NCBI GenBank assembly: GCA_004369085.1
Contig: ML210222.1
Coordinates: forward strand, 62,001-126,000
Reading direction: 5' to 3'
Source: Coprinopsis marcescibilis
Lineage: Eukaryota > Basidiomycota > Agaricomycetes > Agaricales > Psathyrellaceae
DNA: 64,000 bases
Positions 34,501 to 47,300 of the stretch are shown here, one piece after another. The notes beneath the pieces are model-generated. The model ran no database searches, was not told the DNA's origin, and saw only the letters and a list, made by a program, of their open reading frames with translations. Numbering within the stretch: the stretch's first letter is position 1; each line of letters starts with the position of its first letter. The position numbers were made by a program, and so were the translations under genes.

Positions 34501-37127
34501 GGGCATTTGATAGCTATAAAGGTGATGCAGCGTTCTGGTACTGGATCACGCTCATACCCCAACTTTGCCTATCCCTGTCGCACAAGGAGTCTAAATCCGC
34601 CAGGTACATCCTCCTAAACCTTGCAAAACATTTCCCTCAGGTAAGCAATCCCAATTTTGGACATTGCGTCGGCTAATGTTTTGTACAATGTTTGTTCAGG
34701 CACTGTTCTACCACCTCCGCACATCTCGAGAAGAAATGCAAGTTGTCAGAAAACAACTTGCCGCAAGACAAGCCATCGCAGAGGCATCTCGTCGCAACGC
34801 AGCTGACGTCAATGGCGACGTTACAATGGCTGATGCAACTGCACAACAACCAAATCAAGGACCTCCCGCGGACATGAATATACCAACTCCAGCTCAGACT
34901 CCAGCCCCTTTGCCAACATCGTCTTCGACACCTGCACAGGCCCAAGCACCGGGCTCGGCGCAGAATCCAACGGCCTCTGCCGCTACACCCGAGGCGGCTG
35001 GAACCCCAGCATTCCGAGCAGCTTGGGAACAGGTTGAAGAGATCCTTCAGATCCTCAAAACGGCATTCCCACTTCTCATCCTCAGCCTGGAGACCATGAT
35101 TGACCAGATCCAACATAAATTCAAGCCGTCCCCGGAGGAAGAAGTGTATAGGAATATCTGTATGCTTATGCAGGATGCAATTCAGGTTAGTTGCTCCAGT
35201 TGGTGGATTGTAACACCCGCTCACTATATCGTTTGAAGAACTATGTCCTTCGGGCCAATGCTCAAGAGGACGATGGTCAGATCAGCCAAGGAACTGTGCT
35301 CACTTTGCAGCGTATGGCTGGGAATATGCCTGGCTTTATCCGAGTAAGTCGGAGACGTCAATACTCGCATCTGCAACCTAACAATTGGTTTTTAGAAGGA
35401 GTACGAAGAGGACTTCCTCACCAGCAAGCCTGATTACGCGTTGTACATGCAACGCTTACAGCAATGGCGGGACAAATTTGAGAAGATAATTGACTCTAGA
35501 CCAAGGCTTCAACCCTTGGTCATCCTCAGTCACTACCTCACCGAGTTCCAGTACAGTAAGGTTGATGAGATAGAGGTTCCTGGACAGTACACGGAGGTAA
35601 TCCTGGTTCTTTGCGTTTCCAGTTTCCATCCAGCGCTAACACGCCTCTAGGAGAAGGATTCCAATCAGTCATTCACGCGCATACTGAAGTTTGCATCGAA
35701 GTTCGAAACGTGTCGCTCAAATGGGTCGTACTGGAAGCGATTTACACTGATAGGCAATGATCATTCTCGGACATCCTTTGTTGTCCAATTACCCTGCCAT
35801 AGACAGTGGCGGCGTGAAGAAAGAGTGATGCAGGTGCTACGTACTTTGAACAGGTTGGTCCTCACCGTTTTCAGAAATATATGTCATAACCTTACTATCA
35901 ATTTTCCCAGTACTCTCAATCGCAAAAAAGAAAGTCGCAGAAGGAACCTTGCGTTCCATTTACCCGCAATCATATCGTGCAGTCATACTGTTCGGTTGTT
36001 CCAAACCGACTCATCTTATATCTCGTTCGGGGATATTTACGACCTTCATTGCGAAGAGACTGGGCTTGCCAAAGAAGAACCAATTCTATATGCCGGGGAA
36101 AAGGTCAAGCAGGTGCTTCGAGGATTCATAAATTCCCCTCGCCAGGTTTGCTTCTTCTGCATCGTTAAACGTACACGGCTAACATTGCGCAGTTGACCAA
36201 GGGTGAATATATCGCACTCAAAAGGGATATATTTGAAGAAATCAACGTCAAGATGGTCCCAGATACCGTCATCTCAAATGTAAGAATGCGAATTTCTTGT
36301 ATACCTCCCGTCGATCTGATCGAGATTTAGTACATGACCCGCACAATGGAAGGGCCGGTCGAGCTTTGGAGGATGCGAAAGCAGTTCACGTTGCAGATTT
36401 CGACATGCAGCTTCATGACATACGTCTTCTCGATCTCGAGTCGGAATCCAAGCCGTTATCAAATTTCGCAATCAACAGGACTGATCGCCATGACTGATTT
36501 GCTGCCCGGTTAGTACATTCTGGTCGATCCTTCATTGCAAAGTTTGACTACAACACTCTCAACAGGTATTTCGAGTCAGCTCCCAATCTTCGCCACCACG
36601 GATACAGTGCCGTTCAGATTCACCCCCAACATGCAGCAGTTTGTTGGCTCTATCTTCATGGATGGCATCCTCGCCCCAAGCATCATGGCCATTGGTCAGG
36701 CTCTTACGGAACCAGAGGTAATTTGCGATGCATCATATTGAATGAAGCTGCCTTACCAATATTTAACTGCGCAGTTCGACCTTGAATATCACCTATGTCT
36801 CTTTAGCCGGGACGAAGTCAGCGCTTGGATGTCCATGAGAGGCAAGCCATGGACGATGGACAGTGTCTTCCGACAAAGCATGGCTGCGAACATTGACAAT
36901 GTCGTGAAGAAGGCAGAAGCGCTCGGCTGCAAACAAGAACGAGAGAATGTACGTTTGCTTTACCTTTCTCTCAAGGCTCGCATCGGAACTGATGACTGGT
37001 TTAGTCTCTTCAACCTGGAGTCGTACCCGCCAATGTCGTTCTCCAGACTGTTACCAACCAAATTTCGACTTCTACGAATCCTCTTGCGCTCGCCAAGATG
37101 GGCGAGTTGTATCAACCTTGGTTCTGA
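25507..37127 (+). CDS. TRA1: TRA1/TRRAP, PIKK-family pseudokinase of SAGA and NuA4
   Basis: Tra1 is the activator-binding scaffold shared by the SAGA and NuA4 acetyltransferase complexes. Eighteen exons (25507-25600, 25649-26358, 26414-26542, 26596-26723, 26774-27180, 27230-28440, 28500-31655, 31704-34640, 34700-35185, 35239-35343, 35396-35596, 35651-35853, 35911-36145, 36193-36279, 36331-36508, 36566-36717, 36775-36948, 37005-37127) give 3,571 residues, close to yeast Tra1 (3,744). HEAT repeats fill most of the protein; the FAT domain lies in the 2.9-kb exon; the kinase-like domain is encoded from about 35,650. Where active PIKKs carry the DRHxxN catalytic loop and DFG, this protein reads SSRNPSRYQISQ and TDTVPFRFTPN, so it is a pseudokinase, as expected. 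The FATC end is KMGELYQPWF. A Ser/Pro/Gln-rich insert (about 34,760-35,010) precedes the kinase-like part. The frame is open throughout. Confidence 0.97.
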
Positions 37128-37402
37128 GTTTTTCTTTTTATTTTATTTTATTTTCTTTTTGGTTCGACTTTGTATGGTTTGCTGTCATGTCGGTTTCTGT
37201 AACGCTACTCTTAGATCAATGTATCATCAATGCACATGTCGTATTATTGTTCTGCTCAACGTATAATATTAGACCGTTTTTCACTCAAACACGACATTCG
37301 TGACTCTTACTAAAGAACTGACATCGACTAATGGATCACTTGCTACGTATCGAAACGGGTAAACTAGTAGGAAAAGGAAATCGCAACACGATCGTCCGTC
37401 TT

Positions 37403-39696
37403 CTACCGGTGCCCACGCGCATTAAAGCCTTCGGTTTGCCGGAAGGACTGTATCTGACCTTCGCTCTCCAGCATCATCTGCGATACGATTAGGATGAGAA
37501 TATCAAACTAGGTCTAAAACTTACATCTTCGGCCATAGTGGATATGCCAGACCCTGGCCGATTATACATAAGCGCATTAGCGAACATAAGATATATGTCT
37601 CTCTGGTACTCCAAAGAGTTGCTGATTAGGCCGTCCTTGAATCGCATTTTAATCGTTTTGAGGTCCATCGGCCTTTTGACGATATCGTGATAATCGGGTG
37701 CCTCTGCGGACTTGATAGGATTATGGAAGATGGTCCCATTACGATGTTGCGAGATAGTGGAGTGAAGGAGTTGGATGACGCTTTGAAAACGCTTCAGAGC
37801 TACCTGTTCTTCTGACCGAGCGGCATTTCGTGATGGGCGTGATCTTGTGTTGTGTGTGGTCTGTGCCAGAGCTAGAAAGATTATTTAGCTAACGGTGGCG
37901 GGCGAAATCTGCGGAAGATTCCTACAATGATCGTCATCTTCCGCAAACTCCGAATCTTCGCGCATGCGCTTGTTGTCCCTAGTGGCACTATCGGGGGTTT
38001 CCACCAGGGATGCCTTCCGTTTTCCTGAAAGAAGTGATTAGCTACATGGATCCAAGAACGTGTGCAAGCTCACCTTCTCGGGTCCGAGGAGTTGAATCAA
38101 ACGGTGAAGACGGCGGGTTCTCTTCAGCACGAGGGGTCCCTACTTTGTTTTCAGCCTCCCCTTCACCATCGCTCTCTGTAACCTTCGGCGTTGAAGGTCG
38201 CCGTCGGCGCCCCCTGGACTTGGGCTGCACAGGAGGTGCCATGGAAGCTGACGATTTGCGCCGCGAGGATCCTATCATGTACATGTCAGCAGTATTTGCA
38301 ATGCACGGTCGAAAAGTACGAACTTCTGACAGCTTGAAGAGGTTCATCTCCAGACGAATGTCCGTCTTCTTCTGCTTCCTTCGTAGCCCCTTCTTGAATT
38401 GGTGGTGGAGGCGGTGTTCCTTGGTCGACGTTTATCTCCTTTTCTGATGCACCGTCCAGCATCTCCTCGAGTTCGTACATTTCCGCATCATCATTGGATT
38501 CTTGATGTTCAGATTTGCCTGTATCCTCTTCCATTGCAAGCATTTTGTTTTTATCTGCATCCTTTTCTGCGCATTCCTCTTCGCCCTCCTCTTCTTCGCC
38601 CTCCTCCTCGCCCTCCTCCTCACCGCCTTCTTCACCCTCTTCTTCACCCTCCTCTTCACTTTCTTCTTCGCCTTCTTCTTCGCCTTCCTCTTCACCTTCA
38701 TCCTCGCCCTTTTCTTCGACTTCCTCCTTCGCTTGGGATAGACCGGAGCTAGACGCTGGTTCTGGTTCTTCGATGGAGTCATCCACAGGACTGGGCATAT
38801 CGACGGATGGGTCAGCTGTAACTTCTGGGGGTAAAGTTGGATTGGGATCTTCGCTTTGCATGGTCTCGCGGGATTCTGGGTCCCTGTATGCAGAAGGTGA
38901 GGTTCCATCCTTTTCCTGTAGCCAGCATGTCAGTTGCAGATGTGGTAAAACGTGGAACGCGTCCATACAAGTTGTTCCTTCACTGCCTCTGGGGATTTAG
39001 CTTTGGCCAACTCAGGGATTGGCACTCCTGTCAGTTGTGATTTGATATCTGCGTCTAATTTTCCGGCGCGAATACTTTCTATTTCCGTGACTATCGTCCT
39101 GGACGCGAGTCAGACAAAGTGGGTATTGATGAACGCGTGGGACTTGCTTGAATTTGGCCTCTTCATCTTGAATCAACTGGAATAGTTCTTCATAGCGCAG
39201 ATGGAAATACTTTCTGGCAAGCCTCAGGTTTACATCCGCTGAATACGCCGTGAGCAAAAGTTGAATGCCACAGTGACACGACACACCTTTTACAGCGTTG
39301 TTCTCGTCCGTGCTAGAGAGCAGAGGGGTTAATCTCCAGACTGTCCCGAATATGAAATGGCTAACCGTTCGAGATTCGACTCTTTGAGAATGTGCTCATA
39401 TATTGCGCTGCATGCCTGGATACTGACGTCGAATCAGGGTGACTGGGATAGAATATGGTACCTACCGTCGGGGAAAAGAAGGACTTTGGGCGTGAAAGGA
39501 GTGGATGCTTGGACAATACCTTTGAGATAGGCAGCCAGCTGGAGGGTGCAGCACCAAGCTCATAGACAGCCTGGGCGACGAGCAGAGATTCAAGATAGGA
39601 GAGGGAACTGAAGTCCGGGGCTGCTGTTGGACGACGGGGCCGTGCGCTCATGGGGGAAGGTGAGAAAGGCTGGTGAACCGCATCATGTGATGTCAT
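37403..39696 (-). CDS. Bromodomain protein, Brd8/Bdc1-like (candidate NuA4 subunit)
   Basis: Ten exons (39696-39466, 39415-39366, 39312-39287, 39238-39148, 39098-38969, 38915-38324, 38271-38074, 38024-37926, 37871-37525, 37477-37403) give 612 residues. The N-terminal 160 residues (YLESLLVAQAVYELG, W-LPISKVLSKHPLL, Y-HLRYEELFQLIQDEEAKF) resemble the SANT-like/coiled-coil start of Brd8 and fission yeast Bdc1. A very acidic tract (about residues 245-305) and RS/KR-rich linkers follow. The C-terminus (about residues 475-605) is a bromodomain: FQSVIQLLHSTISQHRNG, then PDYHDIVKRPMDLKTI and NALMYN with the acetyl-lysine-binding Asn. Intron 39099-39147 uses a GC donor. Assignment to NuA4 is inferred from domain layout; the domains themselves are clear. 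It converges on TRA1, another NuA4 subunit. Confidence 0.85.
38575..38735. repeat. Polypurine/polypyrimidine tract encoding a Glu/Gly-rich acidic region
   Basis: On the plus strand this is an almost pure pyrimidine run built from CTC, TTC and GCC/ACC triplets; on the coding (minus) strand it reads (GAG/GAA)2-4-GG repeats that encode E(E)GEEE units. It lies in the sixth exon of the bromodomain gene. Such tracts vary in length between strains and can form triplex DNA. Confidence 0.7.
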
Positions 39697-39754
39697 CAGG
39701 CGCTGTTGTACTTAACCCGCAGTTGGCTTGTTGGCAAGTCTCTCACTCCCCACC
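39697..39754. promoter_or_regulatory. Minimal bidirectional promoter (58 bp between two ATGs)
   Basis: Only 58 bp separate the start codon of the bromodomain gene (minus) from that of the vacuolar protease (plus). Each leader must therefore overlap the core promoter or the coding start of its neighbour, unless transcription begins downstream of one annotated ATG. No TATA box is visible. Confidence 0.6.
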
Positions 39755-41307
<1,553 letters not shown>

Positions 41308-41510
41308 TAGATACACAGTCTCCTCGCTTTGTATTGTACAATATCTTGGCAGTGTTATGTTGTGTTCCGACGTCGTAATGCATCTGCTTCCGCCCGCACT
41401 GTGCTGTTTAAAGCGGCTGTCTCATGGATCGGGCCTATTTAGCAAAGCATTTTGTTCCCATCCTCCATGTCGTTTGCAATTTGAGGGGTCGTCCACAATC
41501 AAACTGAAAC

Positions 41511-43656
41511 ATGGATCCATTGCACCCTACGGAATTCTCATCACTGGCCTATACAAAGGTGCCTCCGTCCATTCTTCGAGCACAACAGTTGAAGAAGCGG
41601 CATTTGTCCAATACCTTGAAACGAACTCTCGACCGAGTGAATGTGTTGGGGGACGGTGAAGGAAGATATGGTCACCAAGGGTGCGTTTATTGGTGTACTG
41701 AGTGTCTTTCGTCTCGTTCATGGGTAAGACAGATGCGTAAACGCTGTAAACTGGGCACAGGAGGGAAGCCTGCTGCTCACTGCAGGAGATGACACCACAG
41801 TTCGGCTTTGGAGGATGGACCCATCTACTTCAGAACAACAGTTTCCATTCGTTTGTCGGTCTGTCATTACGACGGGCCACAGGGCGAATATATTCAACGT
41901 ACAAATGCTTCCCTATTCGAATCGCATGTAGGGCCCCAGAGTTTCCCAAACTGTGTCGGCACTCACCAGATGGTTCAGAGCAACATGCGCAGGGGACCAT
42001 CAGATTCGAATCTTTGACGCTACCACCCCACTCGAAGTCCGGGACGGCAAGGAAACAACGTTCGCAGCCCGTGAATGTACTGTGCGGATTATACGTTGCC
42101 ATACTGAACGCGTGAAGAAGCTTGTTGTAGAAGAAAGTCCGGATGTATTTCTCTCCCTTTCCGAGGTCAGTGATCATTCTCCTGATGTATTGCACAACCT
42201 TATACTGTGTTGCACTCCTTATAATAGGATGCTACGGTTCGTCAGCATGACCTACGAACCAGTCACTTTTGTAGGGAAGGGGAATGTCCTGCCCCTCTTC
42301 TTCGTATGGATCACGAGCTTTCTACGCTTTCCATGTCTCCTGTAGCGCCATATCAGTTTGTCGTCGCCGGAGAATCACCATACGTAGGCATTTTATCTAT
42401 CGCTATCGGCAAGAACAGAGCTGCTATACAGCGTTGCATAGGGCTACCTCTACGATCGCAGGTACATTGGCAGGGTTCTCCAGAGAGAGTGGGGTTCTGT
42501 TCCGAGAGCTGGAGAGGGTCTTACTACATGCGTACGGCGGTTTGGCCGGCCACCACAGCCCACGAATGATTCCGAGCGCAGTCGAAGCAGAGACCACATA
42601 ACTGGCTCTCGGATTTCCGTCACCAATGGCCATGAGGTGGCTTGTCCCATTATTCATCTTGCATACATGTCTGATCCCTCTATTCTAGGTGATATTAAGT
42701 GAGATTCAATGCTTCTTGCTTGTGAATCAGTAGTGATTCATGTTGCATAGCTTACAGCCAGGACAAAGTGTACTTGTTCTCGACAAGAGACGAACCTCTC
42801 GGGAAAGACAGCGTGGCGGCCATGACACCTGCTACATTGCCTCCCAACGCGAAACCCAGATCCAAAGAACGCTCGGGGAAGCACACTCCCACAGATCGCG
42901 ACTCAGCGAGTTCGGATAACCATGACCAACATGAACATGATGAACATGACGAAGAGGGTGAAGAGGATGCCGATGCCCACGAAGACTCGGATGAAAACGA
43001 AGAGATGGGGGAGTTGTTTGGGTTCCTGCGAAACTACGAGGACGATTCGGGGAATAATGCAGAATCCGTCTTGCCTGATGTTCCTCTTATTTTGCCCCGA
43101 AGTCATTACGCAGGTGCCAGGAACGTAGACACCGTTAAAGACGGTGAGTTCTACACGCGACATTGGATAGCGGACACACTTATGAAGCGATGTCCAAGTC
43201 AACTTCCTAGGTCCTTATGATGAATTCATCGTCTCCGGGTCGGATGATGGGAATTGGTTCATGTGGGACAAGACAACGGGAAAGCTTGAAGGTATTTACG
43301 AAGGTGACGAAAGTGTTGTCAACGTCGTGGAAGGACACCCTCATCTCCCTCTTGTGGCAGTTAGTGGTATCGACACCACAGTCAAGGTATGGATTCTTTG
43401 CTTGGAGGTCATAACTCGGGCATAACGAGCTAAGATGTCCGTAATCTACCAGCTGTTTGCGCCTGCATCTGGGAAAAGTCGATTCTCGAAAATGGATAAT
43501 GCAAACCGGATCGTGGAGGAGAATGAGCGGTTGAGTCGACGAAGGGTCCTGAGATACAATTTCGGTGCTCTTTTAGCACGGGCAGCAATGGACGCAGTGG
43601 CCGAAGCTGGGAGCGAGGGCGTTCCAGTGTCAACCATCGATTGTCCTACGCAATGA
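41511..43656 (+). CDS. WD40 protein, DCAF6/DCAF8-like CUL4-DDB1 substrate receptor
   Basis: Exons 41511-41680, 41733-41927, 41979-42165, 42228-42383, 42442-42636, 42689-42698, 42751-43143, 43199-43386 and 43453-43656 give 565 residues. WD repeats include AGDDTTVRLWRMD, CAGDHQIRIFD and DATVRQHDLR (the WDxR-type DDB1-binding pattern), then PYGYLYDRRYIGR and, after an acidic insert of His/Asp/Glu repeats (about residues 320-400), YDEFIVSGSDDGNWFMWD and AVSGIDTTVKLFAP. This layout fits the DCAF6/DCAF8 family, whose members recruit substrates to CUL4-DDB1; the biochemical role here is inferred. The exon at 42689-42698 is only 10 nt: it is needed to give VILTYSQDKVYLFSTRDEP, which matches the family. 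Confidence 0.88.
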
Positions 43657-44398
43657 AGTCCGTGTTCTCGATGTATATTATGTAGCCGCCGTCGATAGCA
43701 GTGATCGCCATATCGAATTTTGCAATGTTGTATTCGTTCTAAGACTTTTGTATGGCACGCACGAATAAAGCTCGAGTTATACAATGAGTTAGCGCGACCT
43801 CCGGGACGAAGAGCATGGAGGATGGTGGAATGAGGTAGGATCGCGAATGTGGGAGGTGTAGAGTCATCACTTCCGTGGACTGGAAACAGCAGTTGTTGTT
43901 GTGGCTCCGACGCTCACCAAGGCGGCTTGCTGATCGTGCAACACTCGCTCTGCACCCATCTCTTCTCAGCATTTACATGCGACCTCGCGCTTCTGTCGCA
44001 TGAAACTGAACGCAAGATACTCACAGATAAAAATTCGTCTGGAACGATAGATCTACTAGTTTCCTGGACCTGGAACATTTACACCGCATATTGAACGGCT
44101 GAATATCCCGGCGGGTAAGTTTTCTTCTCGTATTCTACGAAAGGTCAGAACGTGAAGCTGACTGCATTATTCGCCTTTATTCTTGTTCTCGCGCCCTGGA
44201 ACCATTGCGTTTGGGTTTGCATGCGACCTTACAATTTTGATTTGGGTCCATTTGTCTTTTCAACCACATACGTTAGACCGGCCGTTTTGAACGAAGGTTC
44301 AGGTGAACCCTTGCTGTTTTCCTTTTGCATCCAGCACAGCAGCACCCGACATCTTCAACCTCCCTTCACATTTTCGCCTCGCATACATATATTCACCA
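43657..44398 (+). other. Intergenic region / CTK1 leader
   Basis: These 742 bp separate tandem genes. Short plus-strand frames (for example 43849-44094) show no motif. The kinase frame stays open upstream to an ATG at 44303, so a 32-residue longer start is possible; the rest probably holds the 3' UTR of the WD40 gene and the kinase promoter and leader. Confidence 0.45.
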
Positions 44399-47300
44399 AT
44401 GCGTAATCAAGGCAGAAATAGGCGTTCGCGCAACCACAAAGATGAGGACGAAGGCCAACTCAACACTCCTCGTGACGAACCGCATGCTAAGTCGTCGTAT
44501 TCACGGCACCCGCACAACTCTCACTTCAACGAATCGCACCGCATGTCGTCGTCTGTCCAGGGTAGAACACTATACGACTCAGGAAGGGAGAGGAATGCGG
44601 TTCCAGGTCGTGCAGTCCGTGAGGATGACTGGGACATGGGTGGGGCCCCCGAACGATACCCTTACGAGTCATACCACCACCCAGAACATGATGGTTACGA
44701 AAACTCAGCACGGAGGGATGGCGAGGGCTGGGTAGGAAGCAATGAACCCCGTTATTCGTCTCGTGGCAGCTGGCCTCAGTCGTATCACCATGGAGAGCCT
44801 TCCGCGTCGTATCAAGAATCGTCAGCATGGAAGTCGACTTCTCCAAAATCGAAACATTATGACTCTAATTCGCGCTACGTGAAGGGTTACTCTCCAAATC
44901 CGTACCAGAGTCGAACACCGGAACCTTACACCGACCACACACCAAACCCATACCTCAAGAGTTCCGACCCATACCCACCACCACCACCACCTGCATTTGT
45001 TTCGCCCAGCTATGGCACAACACCCAACCCTTACCTCTCACCCACTGCATACGAAGAGCGTGATTCAGCAACGTCATACGGCGACAACCAGTACCACCGT
45101 GACTATAAACACTGGCGGGAGCGAGATTTACGGGCTAGCCCCCCTGATCAGCGAATGGACTACGGTGTGGTTGAGAAGCAGCGGGCGAATCAGGTGTTCA
45201 GCAGAAAAGACAGTCGAAGCAGCAAAGGGCCGAAATTCCAGAGTGATTCTGGTTGGTCTGGGCGGAGAAAGGGAAAAGAGTGGACGGAAGAGACTGCAGG
45301 GCGGTGGGAGGATGTTCCGGTCGAACCAGCTCTACCTCCTTCAGCTCCAGAAGACAGGTCTTGGGAACCGGCTGATTCGTGGAAATCTTCAAATCACCAG
45401 GAACCCAGCTCGAAGAACCAGCGCCAGCAAAATCCGGGTCGGTCACAAAATAAGCAAAACAAGCCCACACGTCGGGGGCAAAGTTCCGGAAAGCAGAAGA
45501 GGGAATGGCGAAATGAGAATAGAAACGAGGAGGTGAACTTGAACAAGTACGTTACATCATGGACATGTTATAACCTGTGTAGCGAACTAACGGATATCGT
45601 CCAGCTGGACTCGTCGAGACACATCCGTTTCGAAAAAGAGCGCCGAGAAACCACAGCACTCGGGCTCACGGCGGAAACATGGTCGTTCACCTTCAAGGTC
45701 GAGGTCACGATCCCCAGAATCAATTCGGTCGCACCGCTCATCGTACCGCTCACGGTCGTCATCTCCTGTTGCCAAGCGGCGCAGGCGCGAATTTTCCAGT
45801 CCGATGTTGCGTAGTCCATCCCCCGTTGGTGAAGTTGGGACAGGAAGAGCACACCACCGAGTTGGCGATAGATTATCTTCAAGATCTCGCTCCCCCTACC
45901 AAAGCACCTCGCAACATCGAAGACGCTCCCCCTCCACCGATCGATCTAGTGTTCGTAGCAGAAGTCCGAGCCCTTTGGAGAATAGGCGACCAGTTCATCG
46001 TCTTCCGGCAGCGAATTCTGCACCGCAATCATCTTTAGTGCCGACTGGCGGCGGTGGTGTTGGTAGTGGCGGAAAATCTAAGAAGTCTAAGAAGAATGGA
46101 CAGAAATCGAAACAACCCGTATGTGTCTTTTCTGTCTTTTGAACGGAAGTTAACCCCCTTTGACAATGTAGGGTAAACAACAGACAGTGCGATACCCAGA
46201 AGCCGAGCTCAAGCCAGAAAATGTAGCTATGCCCCCTCCGCCAGTTCCTCAAGGTCGGCACTCGAGACAGCCAACCCCAGATTGGACGCCAAACCCACCC
46301 TCAAATGGCCTCCCGCCTGTGCTCGCTCCGCTCGGCCTGCCTGAGAAACCGACAAAGATCATTCCTGGGAAGCAGGCCGGATTTAAGCCCATCGTTCAGT
46401 CTAGTTCAGCCCTGAAAATGTTTTTCCCTGGCGATGAGGATGAGGCTGAATTTGCTTCCGGTAGTGGTCGGTCTCATCATAGCCATTCAGACTCTAACGT
46501 CATGGAAAATGACCTGGAGAGACAAGAACCACCCGATATTATCAGCGGGAGTACGGTAGAAAGCGGGTCGACTGCATCCTGGAATAAGCCCACCCGTGAA
46601 TCGGATGGGGGCTGGGGTGGACGTCTAGCGCAGTCCAAGGGCTTTAGTCAGGCCCGTGGTCCCCGACGTCCCAGCCAAAATGGACAACAGCAATACTTGC
46701 CAGACCCCCATGCGGCTTCCCGGCATCCTTCCTGGGACCATTCTGTGTATCCCCCCGCATCAGCAAACGAATTTGTTTCTGTACCTTCTATTGTGTCGAC
46801 ATCGGTCAATGGATTCGTCACTGCACCTGCAATGGGTGGTTTCGATGCATCAGCCCCTTCTTCTTATCCTGGACCACCGATTGCTCGCGAGTTTGAAGAG
46901 CCATACCACCAGAGTCAGCCTGCCTTTGCACCACAATCGCAAGTCCCGATACCTCCGCCAACACGCAGATCACCACCTCAGGAAACCCCGATATCTCAGC
47001 TATCAGTCTCGAAGCCTCCCTCTGCCCCCTGGACAGTCCCTGAACCGGCTATGACCTCCAGCAAGTCCGATGAGCCGGTTGCGTCGGATAGAAAGGAGCT
47101 CTACGCAATCCTCAATCAAGTGGGCGAAGGAACATTCGGAAAGGTGTATAAAGCCCGCAACACAGTTTCCAATGTCTTTGTGGCCCTCAAACGAATTCGA
47201 ATGGAGTCGGAAAGAGACGGATTCCCCGTTACCGCGATGCGAGAGATCAAGCTTCTCCAGTCATTGAAGCATGCGAACGTTGTTCGACTGTATGAAATGA

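Noticed and set aside
38432..38908. 158-codon Lys/Arg-rich minus-strand frame
   Set aside because: It is the alternate frame of the (GAG/GAA)-rich tract in the bromodomain gene.
43849..44094. 81-codon plus-strand frame upstream of the CTK1-like gene
   Set aside because: No recognisable motif or signal; lies in what is probably UTR or promoter sequence.
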